From: Candidatus Paralactobacillus gallistercoris
GTDB lineage: Bacteria > Bacillota > Bacilli > Lactobacillales > Lactobacillaceae
Assembly (NCBI GenBank): GCA_018883675.1
Contig: JAHLFS010000058.1
Location: 1-36,143 of the forward strand
Direction of reading: 5' to 3'
DNA length: 36,143 nucleotides
The translations under genes and the position numbers were made by a program. The notes beneath the pieces are model-generated. The model was not told where the DNA came from, did no database searches, and saw only the letters and a list, made by a program, of their open reading frames with translations. Of this stretch, positions 9,109 to 18,600 are shown in pieces (positions within the stretch are counted from its first letter, which is position 1; each line of letters opens with the position of its first letter).

Positions 9109-9858
9109 ATGAAAAATTTCTTTACAATCATTGGCGGCATGGGCACGATGGCGACAGAAAGCTATATTCATTTATTAAATGAACGCACTCATGCTCATAA
9201 AGATCAAGATTACTTAGATTATATTTTAGTTAATCATGCAACCATTCCGGACCGCACGGCCTATCTTCTTGATCACCAACAACCTAATTTTTTCCCTGAT
9301 TTGTTGGCAGATATTAAACAACAAAGCTTATTACATCCTAACTTTATGGTAATGATTTGTAATACGGCACATTATTTTTATGAAGATTTACAAGCAGCAA
9401 CGGATGTACCGCTGTTGCATATGCCTCATATTGCCATTAAGGAGTTAGCTAAACGTTATCCTAATGAAAAACGCATTGGCCTGATTGCCACAGAAGGTAC
9501 TTTAGCAGATCATATTTATGATCATGAAATTGCTAACATTGGGGCCGAAGTTGTTACTGGCGATCATCATGTGCAGGAATTAGTAATGCGGTTAATTTAT
9601 GGTTGCATTAAAGAAAAAGGCACGATGAATGCGGAATTGTACCATGAAATTTTACAAATCATGCATGATAGGTATGGTTGTAATGTAATTGTTTTGGGAT
9701 GTACCGAATTGTCGTTTGCACAAGCTGCTGCGCCGGATCATCCTTATCATGTGATTGACGCCCAATCAATTATTGTTGATAAATCAATTGAGTTAGCGCA
9801 AGCTTTTCGTGAGGATAAAGCATACGCACAAAAACTAGTTAAAGAATTATTAAAGTAA
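9109..9858 (+). CDS. Aspartate/glutamate racemase family protein
   Basis: IIGGMGTMATESYIHLLN, CNTAHYFYEDLQ, LGCTELSFA. Confidence 0.92.
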   Translation: MKNFFTIIGGMGTMATESYIHLLNERTHAHKDQDYLDYILVNHATIPDRTAYLLDHQQPNFFPDLLADIKQQSLLHPNFMVMICNTAHYFYEDLQAATDVPLLHMPHIAIKELAKRYPNEKRIGLIATEGTLADHIYDHEIANIGAEVVTGDHHVQELVMRLIYGCIKEKGTMNAELYHEILQIMHDRYGCNVIVLGCTELSFAQAAAPDHPYHVIDAQSIIVDKSIELAQAFREDKAYAQKLVKELLK

Positions 9859-9862
9859 GTCT

Positions 9863-9896
9863 AAAAAGCTTGTGGCTTAATGTCACAAGCTTTTTT
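9863..9896. terminator. Terminator downstream of racemase
   Basis: aaaaagcttgtg-gcttaatgt-cacaagctttttt. Confidence 0.82.
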
Positions 9897-9919
9897 CAAA
9901 ACAATGGAGGAAGTTTTTC

Positions 9920-10647
9920 GTGAATAACTATGATGATCAACCACTTTACGATCAAATTGTTGCTAAATTGCAAGATCATATTGCCCTGCATATGCAATTG
10001 GGTGGCAAGTTGCCGGCTGAACGTAGAATAGCTGAATATTATCATGTTAGTCGCAGTACCATTCGCCAAGCTTTAGATGAATTAGAATCAATGGGTTTAT
10101 TTGTCGTCGTGAAAATGGGGTATATGTTAGTGATATGAACCGGCCGGCCTTGGACTTTAATAATACATATAGTTTTGCTAAACAAGTCCAACATGAAGAT
10201 GCTGTTCCCCATGTGCAGGTTATTTATTTTCATCATATTCTTGCTAATCGTTCGTTAGCTAGACAATTAGCAGTTGAAATTGGCACACCATTATATAAAA
10301 TTAAACGAATTCGTTATGCTAATAATTGTCCGTTGATTGTTGAACGTAATTTTTTGATTAGTGAGTTGCTACCTGATTTAACTTCAGCATTAATTCATGA
10401 TGTTTCTTTGTACCACATGATGCAGGCACATTATGGCATTCATATTGCTAATGTTGATGAAAAATTATCAGCATGCTTAGTAAGGGATGATAATGCCCAT
10501 GATCTTAAAGTTAATAATCACACTGCTGCGCTTCGTTTCTTACGCACTGCTACTGATACCCAAGGACGGATCGTTGAATTTACGAACGGCATTGCCCGTG
10601 CTGATCGCTTTGTTTTGAATATTCATCATTCCAAATATGATTATTAA
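9920..10647 (+). pseudogene. GntR/HutC-family regulator (N-terminal wHTH plus C-terminal UTRA), split by an apparent -1 nt frameshift into 9920..10138 and 10135..10647
   Basis: ORF1 MNNYDDQPLYDQIVAKLQDHI...LPAERRIAEYYHVSRSTIRQALDELESMGLF; reading the next frame from 10105 gives RRENGVYVSDMNRPALDF...; ORF2 is UTRA-like. Adding one base gives a 243-codon ORF. Upstream of nagA. Confidence 0.8.
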
Positions 10648-10657
10648 GGAGAGTATA

Positions 10658-11821
10658 ATGACTTATTATCTTCATGCAGCAAAGTTCTTTTTAAAAAACC
10701 ATACTGCTAATGGTGGTTATTTAACCATTACCGATGATGGTTGTTTTGGTGATTATCATCGTGATCCTTGGCAACCTGACGAACCGGTAGTTGATTATGG
10801 TGATTGTTGGATTGCTCCCGGATTAGTGGATACGCATATTCATGGTTTATTAGGGTATGATGTCATGGATAATGATGTTCATGGTTTACAAGTTATGAGT
10901 CGGGGATTATTACAAGCCGGTGTTACTTCATGGTTGCCGACTACTTTGACAGCTAGTAGTGCACGTTTAACGGCGGTTTGCCAAACCATTGCCACGCATC
11001 TTGATCAAATTGATGGTGCCAAAGTACAAGGTATTTATTTGGAAGGTCCTTATTTTACAGCGGAGCATAAGGGCGCACAAGATCCCCAATATTTACGTGA
11101 TCCTGACTGGCATGAATTTCAACAATGGCAAATGGCTGCCCATGGCTTAATTAAAAAAATTGCCGTTGCGCCCGAACGTCAGCATGCCTGCTCTTTTGTT
11201 AAAAAAGTGGTGCGTAGTGGAGTAGTTGTTGCTTTAGGACATAGCAGTGCTACTTATGAACAAGCTCTTGCTTGTGTTGAAGCTGGTGCTAGTATGTTTA
11301 CTCATACTTTCAACGGCATGCCCGAGTTTAAACATCGGCAACCAGGAATGGTGGGCGCGGCGCTAACCTTGCGTTTGGTTGATGACGAAATTATTTGTGA
11401 TGGTCATCATAATGATCCCGCCGCCGTGCAGTTATTGCTTGACCATAAAGGACCCGAGCATACCGTTTTGGTAACTGATTGTATGCGCGCAGGAATGATG
11501 CCGGATGGTGATTATCTTCTTGGCGAATTGCCTGTTTATGTTAAAGATGGTATGGCTCGCCTTAAGAACGGCAATAATTTAGCTGGTAGTATTTTACAAT
11601 TAAAAGATGCTGTTAAAAATATTGTCGACTGGAATATTGCGAGCGCGCAAGATGCAATCATGATGGCTAGTTATGTTCCGGCCAAAAGTGTTAACATTGA
11701 TGATAAATGTGGCGTTATTTTACCAGGCCATGCCGCTGATTTTATCGTGCTGCGGCCTGATATGACACTACAAGCGACCTATTTAGATGGGATTAAACGT
11801 TACCCAACTTCATCTGAATAG
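10658..11821 (+). CDS. nagA: N-acetylglucosamine-6-phosphate deacetylase
   Basis: GLVDTHIHGLLGYDVMD, YLEGPYFTAEHKGAQDPQYLR, ALGHSSATYEQA, HTFNGMPEFKHRQPGMVGAAL; AAGGAGAGTATAATG start. Confidence 0.95.
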   Translation: MTYYLHAAKFFLKNHTANGGYLTITDDGCFGDYHRDPWQPDEPVVDYGDCWIAPGLVDTHIHGLLGYDVMDNDVHGLQVMSRGLLQAGVTSWLPTTLTASSARLTAVCQTIATHLDQIDGAKVQGIYLEGPYFTAEHKGAQDPQYLRDPDWHEFQQWQMAAHGLIKKIAVAPERQHACSFVKKVVRSGVVVALGHSSATYEQALACVEAGASMFTHTFNGMPEFKHRQPGMVGAALTLRLVDDEIICDGHHNDPAAVQLLLDHKGPEHTVLVTDCMRAGMMPDGDYLLGELPVYVKDGMARLKNGNNLAGSILQLKDAVKNIVDWNIASAQDAIMMASYVPAKSVNIDDKCGVILPGHAADFIVLRPDMTLQATYLDGIKRYPTSSE

Positions 11822-11848
11822 GGACAAGTAAGGGAAAATTGAAATGAG

Positions 11849-12874
11849 ATGTTTAGGATGAAATTAGATGAAAATGTTGTTGCTAATATTGGTGGTCATG
11901 AAATTAAGCAATTTACATTAATTAATGACCACCAAACACGCGTTGACGTGCTTAGTTGGGGTGCAACTTTACAACATTTTGAAGTTAATGAAGATGGTCA
12001 TTTACAACCTTTAATTGTCAGCTACCCAACGGTGGCCGAATATGTTAGTGATCATTGGAAATTATGTAAAGCGGTTGGCCCGGTGGCCGGGCGGATTGCC
12101 GGTGCGACATTCACTTTGGCGGGACATCATTATCATTTACAACCTAATGAGAAAGGTAACTTATTACATAGTGGAACATATGGTTTCAGTAATATTAACT
12201 GGGAAGGACATATTGGCATTGATGATGATACCGCTAAAGTAGTATTACATCACCACTTTAACCCTCATGATGACGGCTTTCCGGGGCATGTTGCGGTTAC
12301 CATGACTTATTCTTTGGATAACGCTAATCGTTTAACAATTACCTGGCAAGCACAAAGCGATGCGACTACCTTATTTAATCCAACGGTACATACATATTTT
12401 AATATTAATAATCCGGCTAATTTAAACGGTCAATTCTTACAAATTAATAGCCAATATCGCACAGCATTGCGTGATGATAAGGTGCCAACCGGGGTATTGA
12501 CAGATGTAGCGGCAACACCTTTTGATTTTCGTCAAAAAGTTGCCTTACCTACTGCTTTGCAACGTTTGCATGCTCAAACTTCCCAAATACCATTTGATGA
12601 TGCGTTTCAAGTAACATCTAATTTAACCCAACCAATTGCGATTTTAAGTACAGCTAAGCGACGGGTTAAAATTTTTTCGGATCGGAATGGCTTAGTAATG
12701 TTTACAGCTAATCCGCTCAGTGCTAGTGCACAAATGCAACATCACTTTAATGCAGTTGCTTTAGAAGCACAAACATTGCCAGATGCTATTCATCATGACG
12801 GTTTTGGTAATATTGTATTGCCAGCACATCATCAATATCAATGCGAAATTATTTATCAATATGAACGCATTTAA
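11849..12874 (+). CDS. galM: Aldose 1-epimerase (galactose mutarotase)
   Basis: VLSWGATLQHFEV, CKAVGPVAGRIAGATFTLAGHHYHLQPNEKGNLLHSGTYGF, NPTVHTYFNI. Confidence 0.9.
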   Translation: MFRMKLDENVVANIGGHEIKQFTLINDHQTRVDVLSWGATLQHFEVNEDGHLQPLIVSYPTVAEYVSDHWKLCKAVGPVAGRIAGATFTLAGHHYHLQPNEKGNLLHSGTYGFSNINWEGHIGIDDDTAKVVLHHHFNPHDDGFPGHVAVTMTYSLDNANRLTITWQAQSDATTLFNPTVHTYFNINNPANLNGQFLQINSQYRTALRDDKVPTGVLTDVAATPFDFRQKVALPTALQRLHAQTSQIPFDDAFQVTSNLTQPIAILSTAKRRVKIFSDRNGLVMFTANPLSASAQMQHHFNAVALEAQTLPDAIHHDGFGNIVLPAHHQYQCEIIYQYERI

Positions 12875-12876
12875 AT

Positions 12877-12910
12877 AAAAACACGCATGAATTAATTCAT
12901 GCGTGTTTTT
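12877..12910. terminator. Bidirectional terminator galM/pepF
   Basis: Perfect palindrome aaaaacacgcatgaattaattcatgcgtgttttt. Confidence 0.88.
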
Positions 12911-12914
12911 ATTT

Positions 12915-14711
12915 TTATAGTAACTTTTCTAATTCATCAAGGCGTTGAGCAAAAACAGCGAAGGCATCTTCTAAGTAATCAGCCTTTGTCATATCAACAC
13001 CAGCTGCTTGCATAGTGCTGATAGCATCATGGGAACTACCCGATTTTAAGAAATTAATATATTTATCCCGTGCTTGTGGTTGGTAAGTGGAAATGCCATG
13101 TGCTAAAGTTGATGCGGCCGCAAAGCCAGTTGCATATTGATAAACGTAAAAATCACGATAAAAATGCGGAATGCGTGACCATTCTAAGGCAATTTCAGGA
13201 TCGCGAGCAACACTTTCGCCGTAGTATTTAGCATTTAAATCGGCATAAAATTGGTTCATCACTTCAGCAGTTAAAGGCTTACCAGCTTGATCAGCTTCAT
13301 GAATAAATTGTTCGAATTCAGCGAATTGGGTTTGCCGGAAAACGGTTCCCTTGAAACCATCAAGATAATAATTTAGAACATAAGCGCGGATTTTTGGATC
13401 AGTTTGCGTATCTAATAGATAGTTTGTCAAAATATTTTCGTTAGTTGTTGATGCGATTTCGGCAACAAAAATAGGATAATCACTATAGATGTAAGGTTGA
13501 TTATGATTGGTGTACCAGCTATGCACACTATGACCGGTTTCATGAACTAATGTGTATAAGTTGTTCAAATTATCCTGCCAGTTTAAAAGCATAAATGGAT
13601 TAGTATCATAACCACCACCGGAATAAGCGCCAGAACGTTTACCTTTATTTTCGACTACATCAATGTAACGATTATTAAAAATTTCTTTAACGTGTTCAAG
13701 GTAATCATCACCCATCACGGCAAGGGCTTTCAATGCTTCTTGTTGGGCGGTTTCATAAGTGTAAGTTAATGGGGGTTCACCCACTAAAGGAACATACATA
13801 TCATACATATGTAATGTTGATACCTTTAAAACTTTTTTCCGTAAGGCAACATAACGATGTAGTAAGTCTAAATGCTTGTTCGTTGTGGTTACCAAAGTGT
13901 CATAAACACTAACGGGAATATGATTGCGATCCATTTCCGCCGTCCGTGAATCTGGATAATGATGGACTTTAGCGTCATAATTGTGTGCTTTAACATCACT
14001 AGCTAAGGTCATAGCTAAGGTGTGTTGAAACTGCCCATATGTTTGGTAAAGTGTTTGGAAAGCGTCCTTGCGCACTTGCCGCTTAGTTGATTCGATTAAT
14101 TTGCCGTAAACACCATTAGATAGTTGTATTTGTTGGCCATCGGCGGTAGTTACGGTTCCAAATGTCATGTCGGTATCATTCAAAGTATCAAATGTATTTC
14201 GCGGTGCGTTAAAAATATCACTGGCGGCGGCTAGTAATGCTTCTTGATCAGCCGGTAATACGTGTGCGCTGTTAGCGGTAATTTCATTTAATAAATGTTG
14301 ATAAATTTTTAATTGTGGTTCTTCATTAATAAAACGTTGTAGTTGGTTAGCATCAATGGCAATGATTTCTGGTTCCATAAATGCTAATTGACTATCAATT
14401 TGTGCAGCTAAACTATCGGCTTGCGCATTAAAGGCTTGATACTTGGTATTAGTAGTATCTTGATCAGCTTTTAAACTAGCATAAACGTAAACTTTTTCAA
14501 AAGTACGCATAGCTGCAAAAATAGTTTGTAAACCGTGCAATAAATCAGCCGCACTTTTACCAAGTGTACCTTTAACTTTTGCGGCATGGGTTGCTTGTTG
14601 TTTGGCTTTTTCAAAAGCGGTTTGCCAGGCTTCATCATTCGGAAAGATAGTAGTTAGATCCCATGTTTTGGCAGTGGGTACGTCTTGGCGTAGTGGTAAT
14701 TTCGTTGTCAA
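12915..14711 (-). CDS. pepF: Oligoendopeptidase F
   Basis: M3-family zinc site LVHETGHSVHSWYT; GGYDTNPFMLLNW; C-terminal FLKSGSSHDAISTMQAAGVDM. Confidence 0.96.
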   Translation of the reverse strand: MTTKLPLRQDVPTAKTWDLTTIFPNDEAWQTAFEKAKQQATHAAKVKGTLGKSAADLLHGLQTIFAAMRTFEKVYVYASLKADQDTTNTKYQAFNAQADSLAAQIDSQLAFMEPEIIAIDANQLQRFINEEPQLKIYQHLLNEITANSAHVLPADQEALLAAASDIFNAPRNTFDTLNDTDMTFGTVTTADGQQIQLSNGVYGKLIESTKRQVRKDAFQTLYQTYGQFQHTLAMTLASDVKAHNYDAKVHHYPDSRTAEMDRNHIPVSVYDTLVTTTNKHLDLLHRYVALRKKVLKVSTLHMYDMYVPLVGEPPLTYTYETAQQEALKALAVMGDDYLEHVKEIFNNRYIDVVENKGKRSGAYSGGGYDTNPFMLLNWQDNLNNLYTLVHETGHSVHSWYTNHNQPYIYSDYPIFVAEIASTTNENILTNYLLDTQTDPKIRAYVLNYYLDGFKGTVFRQTQFAEFEQFIHEADQAGKPLTAEVMNQFYADLNAKYYGESVARDPEIALEWSRIPHFYRDFYVYQYATGFAAASTLAHGISTYQPQARDKYINFLKSGSSHDAISTMQAAGVDMTKADYLEDAFAVFAQRLDELEKLL

Positions 14712-14847
14712 TGAGCAACACTCCTTTTTAGTTGTAAGAATACATTAAAAACATTGTAACATTTTTGTGATATTTCATTGATAAAATAAAGATAGTTATT
14801 AAAGATATAATATTTTGCATCGAATACATATATGAAAGGTACATTAA

Positions 14848-15927
14848 ATGAAAACAAAAACAGTTAAGAATTTAGTAACGACCGGTTTTGTTGGTTTAGC
14901 CGGTGCTACTTTAATGGGAATGCAAACCAACACTGCTCATGCGGCTACTGTTAATTATAAAGATGGCGCAACGACCGTTTGGAGTAATCCTAATAATGGT
15001 CAACCAATTAAATATTTAACGGCCAATCAACAAGTAAATATTCAAAATACTCAACAAGTTAATGGGCAAACTTGGTGTCAAGTTGGTGCTAACGAATGGG
15101 TACCAGCAATTTATTTAAATACTACCCAATCAGCACCGCAACCAAGTCAAGCAATGACAATTACAGCTAATTATCAACAAGGTGCAACCACAATTTGGAC
15201 AGCACCTATTAATGGTCAAGTTGCTGGTTATTTAGCATGTGGACAAACCGCCCAAGTGTTAGGACAACAACAAGTGGGTAACGAAACATACTATCACATT
15301 CAACAAGGTTGGGTGCCGGCACAATATGTTACCGTTAATGGTCATACCACTGCTGCTGTTACTTCACAAGCTGCACCAACTAGCGCTGTATCAGCAGCTA
15401 GTCAAGCCCCAGTTAAGGTAACTACAGCTAGTGCTGCTCATCAAAATACTAACGTTACTAGTCAGGCAGCACGTCCACAAGCAAACACTAATTATTCACA
15501 AAATTATCACCGGAATAATGTCGTTCAACAAGCTAACACTACCACTGCGCAAAGTTATGCGCAACGGCCACAAACAAATAATGCCAATGGCGTTGTTAGC
15601 CGTGCTACAGCATATTTAGGAACACCATACCAATGGGGCGGCAATCAACCTGGTGGTTTTGACTGTTCTGGTTTTGTTCAATATGTCTATGGCTTAGGAA
15701 ATAACTACCGGACATCACAAGCACAAAGTACGATGGGACCAGCTGTTTCTGTTAATAGTTTACGGCCAGGTGATTTATGTTTCTGGGGACAACCGGGTAG
15801 TGCTTACCATGTTGGTATCTGGGTTGGTAATGGTCGCTATATTGCTGCTCCTGCACCAGGACAAAGCGTTTCGTACGGTTCGGCTCAATATTACACGCCA
15901 AGCTTTGGTATTCATATGAATCGTTAA
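14848..15927 (+). CDS. Secreted SH3-like plus NlpC/P60 (C40) peptidoglycan hydrolase
   Basis: Signal peptide MKTKTVKNLVTTGFVGLAGATLMGMQTNTAHA, two SH3-like segments (NYKDGATTVWSNPNNGQ / NYQQGATTIWTAPINGQ), Q/T/A-rich linker, GTPYQWGGNQPGGFDCSGFVQYVYG, HVGIWVGNGRYIAAP. Confidence 0.92.
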   Translation: MKTKTVKNLVTTGFVGLAGATLMGMQTNTAHAATVNYKDGATTVWSNPNNGQPIKYLTANQQVNIQNTQQVNGQTWCQVGANEWVPAIYLNTTQSAPQPSQAMTITANYQQGATTIWTAPINGQVAGYLACGQTAQVLGQQQVGNETYYHIQQGWVPAQYVTVNGHTTAAVTSQAAPTSAVSAASQAPVKVTTASAAHQNTNVTSQAARPQANTNYSQNYHRNNVVQQANTTTAQSYAQRPQTNNANGVVSRATAYLGTPYQWGGNQPGGFDCSGFVQYVYGLGNNYRTSQAQSTMGPAVSVNSLRPGDLCFWGQPGSAYHVGIWVGNGRYIAAPAPGQSVSYGSAQYYTPSFGIHMNR

Positions 15928-15929
15928 TA

Positions 15930-15965
15930 AAAAAAGCTCACAATCATAAAATTGTGAGCTTTTTT
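15930..15965. terminator. Bidirectional terminator
   Basis: aaaaaagctcacaat-cataaa-attgtgagctttttt. Confidence 0.88.
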
Positions 15966-16539
15966 ATTCTTCTTTTTTTCCCCGATAAACTAACTGAATA
16001 GAAAAAATTTCGGTATCTTTAGCTAGTTGGGTAATTTGTTGGGCCATTACTTCAGGCTTTTGCGGATAATTGGCACGAATCCAATCAAGCAATAAACCAC
16101 TGCAGCCATAACTAAAAAACTTGGCATAAAAGGTTTTATTATTTGCACTAATTTTCTGCTGGGGATCAAACATTTGAAATAAGTGAATAAAACGTTGTTC
16201 GATAATGTATGAAAATTCCCGCATGAGGATACTTTGATCACTAGTTACAGTGTTGTAATATAATTTCGCGTTATTCTTAATTGCTTTAAGCATGCGGGTA
16301 ACTTGCTGTTCCCAATTATCAAGTGATATTTGATTATCATCAAGATAGTAAAGGGCAGTTTGATGGTAAACCCATGCCAATAGCATATACTTATCATTAA
16401 AATGATAATAAAAGGTTTGTCGCTTAATCCCCACTTCACGAGTAATATCAGCAATACTAATTTTATTGAATGATTTAGTTTGGCATAGTTTAATTAAAGC
16501 ATCGCATAGCGCGCGTTTGGTTTTTAAAGAATCACTCAT
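15964..16539 (-). CDS. TetR/AcrR-family transcriptional regulator
   Basis: N-terminal HTH LCQTKSFNKISIADITREVGIKRQTFYYHFNDKYMLLAWVY. Confidence 0.88.
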   Translation of the reverse strand: MSDSLKTKRALCDALIKLCQTKSFNKISIADITREVGIKRQTFYYHFNDKYMLLAWVYHQTALYYLDDNQISLDNWEQQVTRMLKAIKNNAKLYYNTVTSDQSILMREFSYIIEQRFIHLFQMFDPQQKISANNKTFYAKFFSYGCSGLLLDWIRANYPQKPEVMAQQITQLAKDTEIFSIQLVYRGKKEE

Positions 16540-16588
16540 ATTATTACCTCGTATGTTTTTATTATTACTAATAAAGAAGGCTTTGGCA

Positions 16589-17428
16589 ATGTTAACGATT
16601 GCTTTTTCATCGGATAATCACCTGGATGTTAATCGCGTTGCGGTAGATGATGTTGCGCAGGCGCAAGCAAAATACCTACGTGATCATCAAGTTGATTACT
16701 ATATTAACACCGGTGATACTTTTAATGATTTTCATAAGACGTTACATTTTTTTGAAAAGTTACAATCTTTAGTTGGCTTACAAACACAAGTATACTTTAT
16801 CGCTGGTAATCATGATATGCGGCATGGAGTTACTTATGATGAACTTAATCAATCCTTATCACCGTTATATATTAACCATCGTTTGATTACTATTCCACAT
16901 ACTAATTACGCTATTATTGGTAATAATGGTTGGTATGATTATAGTTTTGCAGATCAATTTTTAATGAAAAAAAGTGTTAGTTTTAAGCGTTGGAAGAAAG
17001 CGTTATGGTTTGACGGTATGATTAAGCAACCATTGTCAGATGCCCAACGCTTAGCCGTTGATTTAAATGATTTACGTAATAAGTTGACCTATGTGCGACA
17101 GCATCAGATGCAGGCGATTATTGCGACACATTTTGTGCCGCATCAAAATTTTATGATTTATGGCTATGATCGTCCCCAATGGGATATGATTAATGCGTAT
17201 TTAGGTAGTCGGAAAACCGAAGCATTACTTAATGAATATCATGATGTCGTTAAAGTGGTTGCTTTTGGTCATTTGCATTTGCGCGATTATCAACAAATGA
17301 TTGCTGATATTTTGTATATTCATCGTCCCGTTGGTTATCAGCGGGGGCGTTTAAATGAGTGGCAAAGCCATGATTTTATGACTGAATGGCGTAATACTCT
17401 TACTAAAATATATTTGCCCCAAAATTAG
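16589..17428 (+). CDS. Metallophosphoesterase
   Basis: AFSSDNHLDVN, NTGDTFND, FIAGNHDMRHG, IATHFVPH, VVAFGHLHLRDY. Start moved to ATG 16589, which follows AAAGAAGG. Confidence 0.88.
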   Translation: MLTIAFSSDNHLDVNRVAVDDVAQAQAKYLRDHQVDYYINTGDTFNDFHKTLHFFEKLQSLVGLQTQVYFIAGNHDMRHGVTYDELNQSLSPLYINHRLITIPHTNYAIIGNNGWYDYSFADQFLMKKSVSFKRWKKALWFDGMIKQPLSDAQRLAVDLNDLRNKLTYVRQHQMQAIIATHFVPHQNFMIYGYDRPQWDMINAYLGSRKTEALLNEYHDVVKVVAFGHLHLRDYQQMIADILYIHRPVGYQRGRLNEWQSHDFMTEWRNTLTKIYLPQN

Positions 17429-17438
17429 TGAAAAACTC

Positions 17439-17466
17439 TTGCAAAAATTTGTGAACCTTGTATAAT
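17439..17466 (+). promoter_or_regulatory. tRNA-Tyr promoter: TTGCAA, 16-bp spacer, TATAAT
   Basis: -35 17439-17444, -10 17461-17466. Confidence 0.7.
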
Positions 17467-17481
17467 GAATAATGTTCCAAC

Positions 17482-17562
17482 GGAGGAGTAGCGAAGTGGC
17501 TAAACGCGGCGGACTGTAAATCCGCTCCTTCGGGTTCGGTGGTTCGAATCCACTCTCCTCCA
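17482..17562 (+). tRNA. tRNA-Tyr (anticodon GTA), class II with long variable arm
   Basis: GGAGGAG/CTCCTCC acceptor, CGGACTGTAAATCCG anticodon arm, long variable arm, GGTTCGAATCC T arm. Confidence 0.95.
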
Positions 17563-17569
17563 TTTTGCT

Positions 17570-17600
17570 AAGCTCTAGGCTGATTGCCTAGAGCTTTTTT
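17570..17600. terminator. Terminator of tRNA-Tyr
   Basis: agctctaggc-tgatt-gcctagagctttttt. Confidence 0.85.
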
Positions 17601-17658
17601 ATTTTTACTGTTTAAGTGTTAAATTAAATGTAATAAAAATAAATAAGGAGTTTTCAAG

Positions 17659-18555
17659 ATGACAAACACTAAGCAACAAAGACTTTGGATATTACTTGGT
17701 GCATTGGCACCAATATGTTGGGGAATTTCTGGCGTTTTAGGCAAAGCCTTGTTTGATTTTCCACATATGACTCCCATTTTTTTAACACAATTACGGATGA
17801 TTATTGGTGGTTGTGTTATCCTTTTAATTTCACTGTTATTGCATCATAACATATTTGCTGTGTGGCGCAATAAATACATGCTCCTTCAGTTAATTGCTTA
17901 TAGTTTAATTGGTTTAATTCCTAATCAATTATGTTATTTTTTAGCAATTGACTATGGTGATGCTTCAATTGCGACAATTTTACAATTTGTTGGTCCGTTT
18001 TTCATTATGATTTATATGGCGATAGTTCATCATCAAATGCCACGACGCATTGAGATTATTTGTGCTTTGGTAGCATTCGCTGGAGTAGTCATAGTTGCAA
18101 CTAATGGGAAATTAACGCATTTAACTATTAATATTGGTGTATTATTTTTTGGCTTATTATCAGCTGTTGGTGTATTAACTTGTACAGTAATACCACGCAG
18201 CCTTTTGAGCGAATATAATACTTTAGAAATTAGTGGTTGGGGCTTATTACTAGCTGGTATTTTTCTAGCAGTTATTCATCCGCACATACCATCTATTAGT
18301 TTAGATGTGATTAATGTTACTGATATATTTGCTGTAATTATTATTGGCACGGTAATTCCATTTTTAATTTATAATAATGCTTTACGACATATTGAACCTA
18401 CTATTGTGAGTTTACTTGATGCTTTTGAACCAGTAATAGCAACAATCGGATCGGTTGTATTTTTAAAATTGACGATAAGTACAGCCGATATTATTGGTTC
18501 GCTTTTAATTATTTTGGCAGTAATTGGTTTGAACTTTCAACCTGAAGAAAATTAA
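17659..18555 (+). CDS. EamA/DMT-family transporter
   Basis: About ten hydrophobic segments in a 298-aa protein; WGISGVLGKALFDFPHMTP; second EamA repeat with YNNALRHIEPTIVSLLDAFEPVIA. Confidence 0.88.
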   Translation: MTNTKQQRLWILLGALAPICWGISGVLGKALFDFPHMTPIFLTQLRMIIGGCVILLISLLLHHNIFAVWRNKYMLLQLIAYSLIGLIPNQLCYFLAIDYGDASIATILQFVGPFFIMIYMAIVHHQMPRRIEIICALVAFAGVVIVATNGKLTHLTINIGVLFFGLLSAVGVLTCTVIPRSLLSEYNTLEISGWGLLLAGIFLAVIHPHIPSISLDVINVTDIFAVIIIGTVIPFLIYNNALRHIEPTIVSLLDAFEPVIATIGSVVFLKLTISTADIIGSLLIILAVIGLNFQPEEN

Positions 18556-18556
18556 T

Positions 18557-18590
18557 AAAAAAAGCACTGGTTAACAACCAGTGCTTTTTT
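18557..18590. terminator. Bidirectional terminator
   Basis: aaaaaaagcactggtt-aac-aaccagtgctttttt. Confidence 0.88.
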
Positions 18591-18600
18591 TATTAATTTT

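Noticed and set aside
16047-16454. Minus-strand ORFs 16047..16241 and 16245..16454 within the TetR gene as a sign of a broken gene
   Set aside because: They are in a different frame from an intact 191-aa TetR ORF; no frameshift needed.
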